Shown here: piece by piece, positions 1-7,300 of the stretch
Layout of the letters: each line of letters opens with the position of its first letter
Numbering within the stretch: the stretch's first letter is position 1
From: an uncultured Clostridium sp.
GTDB taxonomy: Bacteria; Bacillota; Clostridia; Lachnospirales; Lachnospiraceae
Assembly: GCA_902496665.1 (NCBI GenBank)
Contig: CABVBU010000041.1
Coordinates: 1 to 23,115 of the forward strand
Direction: 5' to 3'
Length of the DNA: 23,115 nt
Made by a program: the position numbers and the translations under genes
Notes under the pieces: model-generated
What the model was told of the DNA's origin: nothing
Database searches by the model: none
Seen by the model: only the letters and a program-made list of their open reading frames with translations

Positions 1-45
1 AATGGCATCGAAAACGTGACCGATTTCGATACCATTTGGGCATAA
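1..45 (+). CDS. 3' end of an unidentified plus-strand gene (partial)
   Basis: The first 42 bases read as 14 open codons (Asn-Gly-Ile-Glu-Asn-Val-Thr-Asp-Phe-Asp-Thr-Ile-Trp-Ala) followed by TAA at 43-45. A stem-loop begins five bases later, as expected at the end of a transcription unit. It converges on glgD. The fragment is too short to name a family, and the reading frame is inferred only from the stop codon and the hairpin placement. Confidence 0.5.
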   Translation, partial: NGIENVTDFDTIWA

Positions 46-49
46 AGCA

Positions 50-91
50 GGGCTGTCGCCCAGCAAAAAATATTTGCTAATGCGACAGCCC
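50..91. terminator. Hairpin terminator between the left-edge gene and glgD
   Basis: A perfect 10-bp stem (GGGCTGTCGC at 50-59, GCGACAGCCC at 82-91) encloses a second 6-bp hairpin (AGCAAA 62-67 / TTTGCT 73-78). The following plus-strand run CCTTTCTC and the minus-strand run after the stem are only modestly T-rich, so it may be a weak terminator in both directions. Its place between two convergent gene ends supports the call. Confidence 0.6.
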
Positions 92-158
92 CTTTCTCAA
101 TTATACATATCTTATGTGATTCAAGACCTCTCCTGAATTCACAGGCTCGCTCCTATCT

Positions 159-1298
159 TTAAACAGTATGCCCCTTCGCCACATAAAATGGCTGTGTATC
201 CGTTCCTTTCAGCTCCTGGCCAACCTCAATCGTCACATTCTTGTCTGTGACAACGTAATCCAGCCGTGCGCCTGCCTTCACCACCGTATCCTGCATCAGG
301 ACACTGTTTCTGATCTTTGCGCCCTTCGCGATCTTAACGCCTCGGAAGAGAACGCAGTTCTCCACATCTCCCTCGATCACGCAGCCATCAGCCACAAGGT
401 TATTTTTTGTCTTACATCCGTTAATATATCTTGTCGGGTTGTCATCACGGATCTTTGTGTAGATCTGACCGCCGGTAAACAGCGCGTCCAGATTCTCATC
501 ATCGAGAAGTTTCATATTCTCATCGAAGTAGCTCTTTAAGCCGCAGATCCGCGCGTAATATCCATCATATTTATATCCGCGGATGTTGTACTTCTCAAGA
601 CGCGGCGCAAGGATATCACGCTCGAAGTAGGAATATCCACGTACAAACGCCGCATGGATCTTGTCGATCAGTGCTTCTCTATCCATAATATAAATATTCA
701 TGGAGAGGTTCTGTTTTCCGCACATTTCGGAATTCATAAAGATGCGTCTCACGCGTCCGTCATCAAGCTTTAACGTGTAATACATATCCCCGTGGGCACC
801 TGCGCGGATCAGTTCCGCCGGAATCTCCTGCTCCGTGTAGGCAACCGTCACATCGGCACCACTCTCGATATGTTCCGCTAACATTGCGTTGAAATCAAAA
901 TCCACCGCGATATTGGCGTCCATCATGATCACATACTTTTCTTTTTTGCTTTTCAGATACGGAAGGATGCTCTCAAGTGCTTCGACGCGTCCGCTGTAGA
1001 CCTTCATATTTTTCTCCGCGTACGGCGGGAAGATACTGAGTCCGCCGTTCTTTCTGAGAAGATCCCACTCACGGCCAGATCCAAGGTGATCCATCAGGGA
1101 ATGGTAATTCTCACGGACCACGATGGAGATATTGCTGATTCCGCAGTTTGCGAGACTGGAAAGGAGGAAATCGATGATCCGGTAACGTCCCGCAAACGGG
1201 ATCGATGCCATCAGGCGGTCACCCGCAAGCTCCGGCACCAGACTATCATAACTGTTTGGGAAAATAATACCGATCGCATTTGCATTGGAATTTACCAT
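159..1298 (-). CDS. glgD: GlgD, regulatory subunit of glucose-1-phosphate adenylyltransferase
   Basis: A 379-residue paralogue of the neighbouring GlgC, with a nucleotidyltransferase-like N-terminal domain and a C-terminal left-handed beta-helix region of hexapeptide type. Known Firmicutes GlgD proteins are poorly active or inactive alone and form a heteromer with GlgC in ADP-glucose (glycogen) synthesis. The sequence fits this: where GlgC has the glycine-rich GGQGSRL loop for ATP, this protein reads IIFPNSYDSL, so the catalytic loop is lost, while the following P-FAGRYRIIDF fold motif is kept. The ATG overlaps the end of glgC by 7 nt, and GGAGGA lies 12 nt upstream inside glgC, so the two are probably translated together in a fixed ratio. 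Confidence 0.95.
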   Translation of the reverse strand: MVNSNANAIGIIFPNSYDSLVPELAGDRLMASIPFAGRYRIIDFLLSSLANCGISNISIVVRENYHSLMDHLGSGREWDLLRKNGGLSIFPPYAEKNMKVYSGRVEALESILPYLKSKKEKYVIMMDANIAVDFDFNAMLAEHIESGADVTVAYTEQEIPAELIRAGAHGDMYYTLKLDDGRVRRIFMNSEMCGKQNLSMNIYIMDREALIDKIHAAFVRGYSYFERDILAPRLEKYNIRGYKYDGYYARICGLKSYFDENMKLLDDENLDALFTGGQIYTKIRDDNPTRYINGCKTKNNLVADGCVIEGDVENCVLFRGVKIAKGAKIRNSVLMQDTVVKAGARLDYVVTDKNVTIEVGQELKGTDTQPFYVAKGHTV

Positions 1299-2500
1299 TG
1301 TTCTTCACCATCCTCCACATTTTTATTGACCATGGCGTTCGGGCCGATCTTTGCGCCCTTTCCGATGGTGATTCCGGAACCGATAGTCGCAACGCCGTGT
1401 TCTTCCCCCTTCGGCATGGATCCAACAACGGCATTTTCACCGATCACAACATTTTCCGCTACGATACAGTGTTCTACAACAGCTCCGGCCTTTATGACCG
1501 TTTTGCCCATGACAACGGCATCTTCGATCTTTGCTCCCTTTTCTACCCGGACACCGGAGAACAGGATCGAATGCTTAATACTTCCGTCGATCCGGCATCC
1601 GTCTGTGATCATGGAATTCTCAACGACTGCGTTGGAGCCGATCTTGTGACCGGTCATACCGCTGTTCCGGCTGTAGATCTTCCAGTTTTCATCAAAGATG
1701 TCGATCCCGCTGTGTTCCGGATCAAGAACCTCCATATTTGCTTCCCAGAGGGAGGAGATCGTTCCAACGTCCTTCCAATATCCCGCAAAGTGGTACGCGT
1801 ACATCTTACGACCGTCTTTTAAGAGGTTCGGAATGATGTTGTTTCCGAAATCATTCTCGGAATTCGGGTCTGCCTCGTCCTCGATCAGGTACTTCTTTAA
1901 GATATCCCAGTTGAAGATATAGATTCCCATGGAAGCCAGATTCGACTTCGGGTTCTTCGGTTTCTCCTGAAACTCTGTGATCCGGTCGTCCCCGTCCGCA
2001 ACCATCAGACCAAAGCGGGATGCCTCGTCCCACGGCACTTCCATAACCGCAACACTGAATTCCGCGCCTTTTTCCTTGTGGAAGCGCAGGAAATCACTGT
2101 AATCCTGCTTGCAGATCTGATCACCGGATAAGATGATCACATACTGCGGATCGTAGCGCTCGATAAACGGAATGTTCTGGTAGATTGCGTTTGCGGTTCC
2201 CTTATACCAGTCGGAACCGGATGCCTTCTGATACGGCGGCAGCACATGTACTCCGCCGTAAAGACGGTCGAGATCCCACGGCTGGCCGTTTCCGATATAC
2301 TCATTCAGTACCATCGGCTGGTACTGGGTCAGAATTCCCACGGTATCAATTCCGGAGTTTACGCAGTTCGAGAGCGGAAAATCAATAATTCTGTATTTTC
2401 CGCCGAAAGGGACTGCCGGTTTTGCAAGCTTCTGTGTCAGAGCGTAGAGCCTGGAACCCTGGCCGCCTGCAAGAAGCATTGCGATCATTTCCTTAGCCAT
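1292..2500 (-). CDS. glgC: GlgC, glucose-1-phosphate adenylyltransferase catalytic subunit
   Basis: A 402-residue enzyme that makes ADP-glucose from ATP and glucose 1-phosphate, the committed step of bacterial glycogen synthesis. Visible motifs: the ATP loop AGGQGSRLYALT (residues 11-22) with the nearby KPAVPFGGKYRIIDF, the substrate stretch GTANAIYQN (about 101-109), SGDQ around the catalytic Asp127, FQEKP, and a C-terminal beta-helix allosteric domain. The start at 2500 was chosen over an upstream in-frame codon because AGGGGG sits at the right distance before it and MAKEMIAMLLAGG is the family N-terminus. One oddity is Gln128 directly after the catalytic Asp, where family members such as the E. 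coli enzyme have His. It is first in an operon with glgD. Confidence 0.97.
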   Translation of the reverse strand: MAKEMIAMLLAGGQGSRLYALTQKLAKPAVPFGGKYRIIDFPLSNCVNSGIDTVGILTQYQPMVLNEYIGNGQPWDLDRLYGGVHVLPPYQKASGSDWYKGTANAIYQNIPFIERYDPQYVIILSGDQICKQDYSDFLRFHKEKGAEFSVAVMEVPWDEASRFGLMVADGDDRITEFQEKPKNPKSNLASMGIYIFNWDILKKYLIEDEADPNSENDFGNNIIPNLLKDGRKMYAYHFAGYWKDVGTISSLWEANMEVLDPEHSGIDIFDENWKIYSRNSGMTGHKIGSNAVVENSMITDGCRIDGSIKHSILFSGVRVEKGAKIEDAVVMGKTVIKAGAVVEHCIVAENVVIGENAVVGSMPKGEEHGVATIGSGITIGKGAKIGPNAMVNKNVEDGEEQW

Positions 2501-2576
2501 AATAATATCCCCCTGTTTTTTGGATACAGTCTCTCCGTGCAAAATGCACAACCATGTATTTCATTGGATTGTATAA

Positions 2577-2582
2577 ATTATA
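2577..2582 (-). promoter_or_regulatory. Candidate -10 box of the glgCD promoter
   Basis: The minus strand has a perfect TATAAT here, about 77 nt before the glgC start, in an AT-rich stretch. No good TTGACA-like -35 box lies at 16-18 nt, so the promoter would be weak or activator-dependent. A small inverted repeat GTGCA-AAA-TGCAC (2537-2549) lies in the presumed leader and could be an operator. Only the -10 box is convincing. Confidence 0.4.
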
Positions 2583-2770
2583 TCGCATTTTTGTCATTTT
2601 TGATAGTAGTTTTATGCAGTTTTACCATGTTTTTTACATGATCTATATATGTATTCTGCTTTTTAATCCTCTGTACCATTTAAGCTGTGCTTATGATCTG
2701 CTTGTTTTTTCTCAGCATGCATGCCCTTTTTCACTCCACGCAGGATTTCTGGCATCGGAAACTACGGCTG

Positions 2771-2808
2771 AAAAAAGCGCGGTCTCCGCAGGATCTTTAG
2801 TCCTGCAG
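2771..2808 (-). terminator. Terminator of the Nudix-hemW transcript
   Basis: On the minus strand, a GCGG-AGA-CCGC hairpin is followed two bases later by six Ts. A second hairpin just upstream (GCAGGA / TCCTGC with a 7-nt loop spanning the hemW stop codon) shares two bases with the first, so only one can form at a time. The location directly after hemW and the T-run support termination; the GC-rich stem by the T-run is short. Confidence 0.6.
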
Positions 2809-3936
2809 AAACTGCGCCATAATATAATTGCTTACATCAAGTCCATAATCCGTCAGAACGAACCGGTCGCCCTGAAATGCCGCCGCTTTTTCCTTCACAA
2901 ACGTTTCCATGAGCCCCGGATAGACGTCCTTCGCGGACACCCCGAACCTCCGCTCAAACTCCGAGAGGGACACCCCTGCTGTCATCCGGAGTCCCACATA
3001 GAAGAATTCCTCCTCCATGTCTTTCTTCGTGAGCTTTTCCACATCCGTAAACATCCCCGGCTTTTCTTCCAGATACTGCTTCATATCGGAATTGACCGCA
3101 AACCTACAGCCATCCATGTAGGAGGATGCCCCGAGTCCCAGTCCCAGATAGGGCACGCCTGTCCAGTAGCCGATATTGTGGCGGCACGCTCTCCCCGGCT
3201 TCGCGTAGTTTGAGATCTCGTACCGCTCATACCCACAATCCCGCAGAAACCGCTTCGTCTCGTGGTACATCTCCCTCTCGGAATCCTCGTCGGGAAGAAG
3301 CTTCCGTCCCTCTTCGCTCCCGTACTTCTCACCGAAAGGAGTTCCGTCCTCAATGATCAGGCTGTACGCCGAGATATGTTCTGGATTCAGGTCCGTGACC
3401 CGCTTTAAGGTGTCCTTCCAGGACTCGCGGGTCTGTCCCGGCAGCGCTGACATAAGGTCGATATTGATGTTCGTGAACCCGCACTCCCGGGCCAGATGGA
3501 AGCTCTCCAGGAATTCCTCCCAGGTATGGATCCGGCCAAGAAGCTTTAGCTCTCTGTCATTTGCCGATTGGAGTCCGAAGCTTAGGCGATTGATCCCGGC
3601 CCGCCTGTAATCTGTGAGTTTCTCCCTTGTCACGGTTCCAGGGTTCGCCTCCATAGAGATCTCCGCGCCTTCCGCCACATGAAACGCCTTCCGCACATAT
3701 TCCATGATCCCGACGATCAGCGCTGAATCCGGCACAGACGGGGTTCCGCCGCCGATAAAGATCGTCTCTACCGGAATGTCCCCGTACTTTTTTCCCATGG
3801 CGTCAATATCTTCCCTGAGCCGCCTCGTGTACAGGTTCTGGGTCTCCTGGTCCGTCGTAAATGAAAGGAAATCACAGTAAGCGCATTTTCTCACACAGAA
3901 CGGCATGTGCAGATATAATTCCATTCCCCCGTTCAT
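2797..3936 (-). CDS. hemW: HemW, radical SAM heme chaperone
   Basis: A 379-residue radical SAM protein. CVRKCAYCDF (residues 14-23) is the CxxxCxxC iron-sulfur motif followed by x-Phe, which marks HemW; true coproporphyrinogen dehydrogenase HemN has CxC at that point. GGGTPS (about 62-67) is the SAM-binding glycine motif, and RHNIGYW is the HNxxYW motif tied to heme binding in HemW. HemW is thought to deliver heme to membrane respiratory proteins; it is often mislabelled as oxygen-independent coproporphyrinogen oxidase. Its start ATG overlaps the stop of the Nudix gene (ATGA), with GAGG 7 nt upstream, so it is translationally coupled. lepA-hemW linkage is common in Firmicutes; here one gene separates them. 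Confidence 0.95.
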   Translation of the reverse strand: MNGGMELYLHMPFCVRKCAYCDFLSFTTDQETQNLYTRRLREDIDAMGKKYGDIPVETIFIGGGTPSVPDSALIVGIMEYVRKAFHVAEGAEISMEANPGTVTREKLTDYRRAGINRLSFGLQSANDRELKLLGRIHTWEEFLESFHLARECGFTNINIDLMSALPGQTRESWKDTLKRVTDLNPEHISAYSLIIEDGTPFGEKYGSEEGRKLLPDEDSEREMYHETKRFLRDCGYERYEISNYAKPGRACRHNIGYWTGVPYLGLGLGASSYMDGCRFAVNSDMKQYLEEKPGMFTDVEKLTKKDMEEEFFYVGLRMTAGVSLSEFERRFGVSAKDVYPGLMETFVKEKAAAFQGDRFVLTDYGLDVSNYIMAQFLQD

Positions 3937-4946
3937 GCGAGAACCTCACTGAGCATCTCAATCTCGTCCTCGAACAGACAGTATCCCGGATCATGGGCTT
4001 TCACCGCCGCCAGGACATCCTCGATCCGCATCCACTTCACAGACTCCACTTCTTCTTTCTGAAGCTTGAGTTTTTCGATCTCTACCGGCTTTTCATAGGC
4101 AAAAACATGACTCTTCTCATGATTCTTAAAGATCCGTCCATGGAACCCGCCTTCATAGCGCCCGTCATGGACCCCGACAAGCCGCAGGTCTTCCGGCTCT
4201 GCCGCAATTCCCAGCTCTTCCTTTAACTCCCTGAGCGCCGACTCCAGATAGTCCTGTCCCGCCGGGATATGCCCGGCGCTGGAGATATCATAGCAGCCCC
4301 CGAAGGAGTCCTTCTCGCGGCTCCGCTTCTGTAAAAGAAGGTCATGTCCGCCGTCCCCCCGTCTTCTTACGACCCAGACATGACTCGTCCGGTGCCAGTC
4401 ACCGTTGAGATGGACCAGCGTGCGCTCTCTCACCTGTCCCGACGGCTCTCCATTCTCATCGAGGAGATCAAGAAGCTCCAGCGGCTTTCCGTCCAGGACC
4501 GCTTCCTTTAAGAGATCATCCTGGTAGCGGAGCTTTAAGGAGAAAAACGGCGCTTCCTCGTCGAGGAGCCGATGAAAGATCCGGTCGCCTTCCCAGAGGT
4601 TCAGGCTGTCGATCTCAGTCTTAGGAACCCACTCCAGAGTCCCCTCATTGCAGTCTGCCAGCTCACCTGTAAAGCCGTCCGCCGTGTAGAGGAAAATGTA
4701 CTCCATTTCGGCATCATCATCATTGTACACGAAAGTCAGAACGCCCCGAAGTCTATAGCTTGTGAGGGTCAGGCCTGTCTCCTCCTTCGTCTCCCTTAAA
4801 ATGCAGTCCTCCGGGCTCTCCCCCCGCTCAAATTTCCCGCCAATGCCGATCCACTTGTCTTTATTGACGTCGTGTTTCTTCTTGATACGGTGGATCATCA
4901 GGTATTTGTCATCTTTTTCAATGTAGCATAATGTTGTAAGTTTCAT
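3933..4946 (-). CDS. Tandem Nudix hydrolase (two fused Nudix domains)
   Basis: A 337-residue protein with two complete Nudix modules. Domain 1 (about 1-125) has a perfect box, Gx5Ex7REUxEExGU, at residues 37-59 and resembles 8-oxo-dGTP diphosphatases of the MutT/MTH1 type (WIGIGGKFE lead-in). Domain 2 (about 155-337) starts with DENGEPSG and carries WHRTSHVWVV, as in isopentenyl-diphosphate isomerase-like/YfcD Nudix proteins; its box at 225-247 keeps the catalytic RELKEELG but has Gln231 where the consensus has Glu. Single-domain Nudix proteins are usually about half this length. The likely role is hydrolysis of oxidised or unusual nucleoside diphosphate compounds; the substrate cannot be told. 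GAGGAAA precedes the ATG. It is co-transcribed with hemW. Confidence 0.9.
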   Translation of the reverse strand: MKLTTLCYIEKDDKYLMIHRIKKKHDVNKDKWIGIGGKFERGESPEDCILRETKEETGLTLTSYRLRGVLTFVYNDDDAEMEYIFLYTADGFTGELADCNEGTLEWVPKTEIDSLNLWEGDRIFHRLLDEEAPFFSLKLRYQDDLLKEAVLDGKPLELLDLLDENGEPSGQVRERTLVHLNGDWHRTSHVWVVRRRGDGGHDLLLQKRSREKDSFGGCYDISSAGHIPAGQDYLESALRELKEELGIAAEPEDLRLVGVHDGRYEGGFHGRIFKNHEKSHVFAYEKPVEIEKLKLQKEEVESVKWMRIEDVLAAVKAHDPGYCLFEDEIEMLSEVLA

Positions 4947-4967
4947 AATATTTCCTCATCTATGTGC

Positions 4968-5008
4968 AAAAAAGTCCATTTCTTCGAACGATCTGAAATG
5001 GACTTTTT
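4968..5008. terminator. Strong bidirectional-looking terminator after lepA
   Basis: A perfect 14-bp stem (4969-4982 with 4995-5008, AAAAAGTCCATTTC / GAAATGGACTTTTT) has a 12-nt loop and T-runs on both strands. It lies 20 nt after the lepA stop and ends only about 21 nt before the Nudix start codon, which leaves no room for a promoter in between. Confidence 0.9.
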
Positions 5009-5028
5009 ATCTGAATCAATATTTTTAT

Positions 5029-6843
5029 TTATTCCTCATCCAGCTTCAGAACGCTCATAAACGCCTTCTGCGGAATCTCCACGTTTCCGACCTGGCGCAT
5101 ACGCTTCTTGCCTTCCTTCTGCTTCTCGAGAAGTTTCTTCTTACGGGAGATATCGCCGCCGTAGCACTTCGCGAGGACATCCTTTCTCATTGCCCTTACG
5201 GTCTCGCGGGCGATGATCTTTCCGCCCACAGCCGCCTGGATCGGAATCTCGAATAAGTGTTTCGGGATCTCATCCTTCAACTTCTCGCACATCTTTCTTC
5301 CGCGCTCGTAAGCGGATCCCTCAAATACGATAAAGGAAAGGGCATCGACAGCTTCCTTATTGATCAGGATATCGAGTTTCACAAGCTCAGACTTCTCGTA
5401 TCCCTTCAATTCATAGTCGAAGGACGCATAGCCGCGGGATCTTGACTTCAGCGCATCGAAGAAGTCGTAGATGATCTCGTTTAACGGGAGCTCATACTTT
5501 AAGAGCGCACGTGTCTCCTCCATATATTCCATGCCGAGGTAAACGCCGCGGCGCTCCTGGCATAACTGCATGATCGCACCGACAAATTCTGTGGTCACCA
5601 TGATCTCTGCGGAGACGATCGGCTCTTCCATGTAGTCGATCTCGGACGGATCCGGCATATTGGACGGGTTCGTGAGGTCGATCACCTCGCCGTTCGTCTT
5701 GTGGATCCGGTATACGACACCCGGTGCTGTCGTCACGAGGTCAAGGTTGTACTCGCGCTCCAGGCGCTCCTGGATGATCTCCAGGTGTAAAAGCCCTAAG
5801 AATCCGCAGCGGAATCCAAAGCCCAGCGCGATGGATGTCTCCGGCTCAAAGAACAGGGACGCGTCGTTTAACTGCAGCTTCTCTAAGGCATCACGAAGCT
5901 CCGGATATTTCGCTCCATCCGCCGGATAGAGTCCGCAGTACACCATCGGTGTTACCTTCTTATATCCCGGAAGCGGGGCCGCGCACGGATTTAAGCGGTT
6001 CGTCACCGTATCACCCACGCGGGTATCTTTCACATTCTTGATGCTGGCTGTAATGTATCCAACCATGCCGGCCCGGAGCTCATCGCACGGGATAAACTGG
6101 CCTGCACCGAAGTATCCGACCTCCACAACATCATAGGAAGCGCCCGTGGCCATCATCTGGATCGGAGTGCCTTTCTTCACTGTTCCCTCTTTCACACGGC
6201 AGAAAACGATAACACCGCGGTAAGAGTCATAGAGGGAGTCAAAGATCAGCGCCTGAAGCGGTGCCTCCGGATCTCCCTTCGGTGCCGGGATCTTGTGGAC
6301 GATCGCTTCCAAAACATCCTCGATATTGAGTCCCATCTTCGCGGAGATCCTCGGTGCGTCATGGGCCTCAAGTCCGATCACGTCCTCGATCTCCTCCGCC
6401 ACACGATCCGGATCGGCACTCGGAAGGTCGATCTTATTGATGACCGGAACGACATCGAGATCGTGGTCTAATGCAAGGTACACATTTGCCAGTGTCTGGG
6501 CTTCGATTCCCTGGGCGGCATCCACGACAAGGATCGCACCGTCACATGCCGCAAGGCTTCGGGATACCTCATAGTTAAAGTCAACGTGACCTGGGGTATC
6601 GATCAGATTAAAGATATACTCCTCGCCGTCCTTTGCCTTATAAACCGTGCGGACTGCCTGGGATTTGATCGTAATGCCGCGCTCGCGCTCCAGCTCCATG
6701 TTGTCGAGGACCTGGGCCTGCATCTCGCGGCTGGTTAAAAGACCGGTCTTCTCGATAATCCGGTCCGCCAGCGTAGATTTACCGTGGTCGATATGGGCAA
6801 TGATGCAGAAATTTCTGATTTTATCCTGGGAATAATGAACCAT
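5029..6843 (-). CDS. lepA: LepA / elongation factor 4, ribosome-associated GTPase
   Basis: A 604-residue translational GTPase, the usual LepA length. The GTP-binding motifs are all present: AHIDHGKS (residues 16-23), RGIT (55-58), DTPGH (82-86) and NKID (136-139). They are followed by the EF-G-like domains II, III and V and the LepA-specific C-terminal domain, rich in Lys/Arg (GGDISRKKKLLEKQK). LepA binds ribosomes and is proposed to help back-translocation or 30S biogenesis. The ATG is preceded by AGAGGAA at normal spacing. The long leader (about 158 nt) starts from a promoter with an extended -10 box. In Bacillus subtilis it sits in the same neighbourhood, between spoIIP/yqxA and hemW. Confidence 0.98.
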   Translation of the reverse strand: MVHYSQDKIRNFCIIAHIDHGKSTLADRIIEKTGLLTSREMQAQVLDNMELERERGITIKSQAVRTVYKAKDGEEYIFNLIDTPGHVDFNYEVSRSLAACDGAILVVDAAQGIEAQTLANVYLALDHDLDVVPVINKIDLPSADPDRVAEEIEDVIGLEAHDAPRISAKMGLNIEDVLEAIVHKIPAPKGDPEAPLQALIFDSLYDSYRGVIVFCRVKEGTVKKGTPIQMMATGASYDVVEVGYFGAGQFIPCDELRAGMVGYITASIKNVKDTRVGDTVTNRLNPCAAPLPGYKKVTPMVYCGLYPADGAKYPELRDALEKLQLNDASLFFEPETSIALGFGFRCGFLGLLHLEIIQERLEREYNLDLVTTAPGVVYRIHKTNGEVIDLTNPSNMPDPSEIDYMEEPIVSAEIMVTTEFVGAIMQLCQERRGVYLGMEYMEETRALLKYELPLNEIIYDFFDALKSRSRGYASFDYELKGYEKSELVKLDILINKEAVDALSFIVFEGSAYERGRKMCEKLKDEIPKHLFEIPIQAAVGGKIIARETVRAMRKDVLAKCYGGDISRKKKLLEKQKEGKKRMRQVGNVEIPQKAFMSVLKLDEE

Positions 6844-7007
6844 TCATGTTCCTCTCTTCTATATGATTTCTTCTTTATCTCATCCATCTCTCTGTCACTG
6901 CTTGTCGAACCACCAGATCTCTACTCCTGATCGTTCGGTCCATCGGAAAATACCTTTATACACAGGAATTTCTCCCTTGAGGACAGAAATGGCAATTTAT
7001 CATGTTA

Positions 7008-7036
7008 AATATAGCATTTTTTAGGTTTCCGTGCAA
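7008..7036 (-). promoter_or_regulatory. lepA promoter (sigma-A type, extended -10)
   Basis: On the minus strand: TTGCAC (7031-7036), a 17-nt spacer, TATATT (7008-7013), with TG one base upstream of the -10, making an extended -10 promoter. Transcription would start near 7001 and leave about 158 nt of leader before lepA. The rest of the 457-nt gap between lepA and the MATE gene holds the MATE promoter and leader. Confidence 0.65.
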
Positions 7037-7087
7037 GCAGTAGTATGAGGTTTGCATGCGATAAAAAATAGACAAAAAGCTGACAAA

Positions 7088-7111
7088 TTACAATTCTTTT
7101 ATGTGTTGTAA
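7088..7111 (+). promoter_or_regulatory. Inverted repeat upstream of the MATE promoter, possible operator
   Basis: TTACAA (7088-7093) and TTGTAA (7106-7111) form a dyad with a 12-nt centre, ending 6 nt before the -35 box of the MATE gene. This is a typical position for an activator site. The sequence is AT-rich and no regulator gene is in the window, so the dyad could be chance. Confidence 0.3.
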
Positions 7112-7117
7112 AATCAA

Positions 7118-7146
7118 TTGACATTCCATGCATTCTGATTTAGACT
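7118..7146 (+). promoter_or_regulatory. Promoter of the MATE exporter gene
   Basis: TTGACA (7118-7123, perfect -35), a 17-nt spacer, and TAGACT (7141-7146, four of six -10 bases). The predicted start near 7153 gives a leader of about 148 nt before the MATE ATG. Confidence 0.7.
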
Positions 7147-7220
7147 TTAAATAACATTTTGTCACGTATATTCAGGACTTTTCTTCGTCCCGTCACCCGT
7201 CCACCTTTTCTATCATTGCA

Positions 7221-7286
7221 GCAGCTATCCTGCGTGTTCGCAGATCCTGTATATTCCTCGACCGTTCTGCGTTTTCTGATAGCTGC
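7221..7286 (+). other. Structured 5' leader of the MATE gene
   Basis: A perfect 9-bp pairing GCAGCTATC (7221-7229) / GATAGCTGC (7278-7286) closes a domain ending 15 nt before the ATG and directly against the GGGAG ribosome binding site. Inside it, CGCAG (7239-7243) can pair either with CTGCG just upstream (7230-7234, 4-nt loop) or with CTGCG downstream (7267-7271), so two inner folds exclude each other. It matches no riboswitch class I can recognise. Confidence 0.45.
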
Positions 7287-7300
7287 CCGGGAGATAACAT

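Noticed and set aside
1086..1649. Plus-strand frame crossing glgD and glgC
   Set aside because: Antisense to two well-supported genes and without recognisable domain.
2541..2548. AAAATGCA shared between the glgC leader and the isomerase operon promoter (18587-18594, 18612-18619)
   Set aside because: An 8-mer in AT-rich DNA; three occurrences at different positions relative to promoters are too little for a common regulator.
6875..6943. 22-codon minus-strand ORF in the lepA leader
   Set aside because: No Shine-Dalgarno before its ATG and no coupling to lepA; frames of this size are expected by chance.
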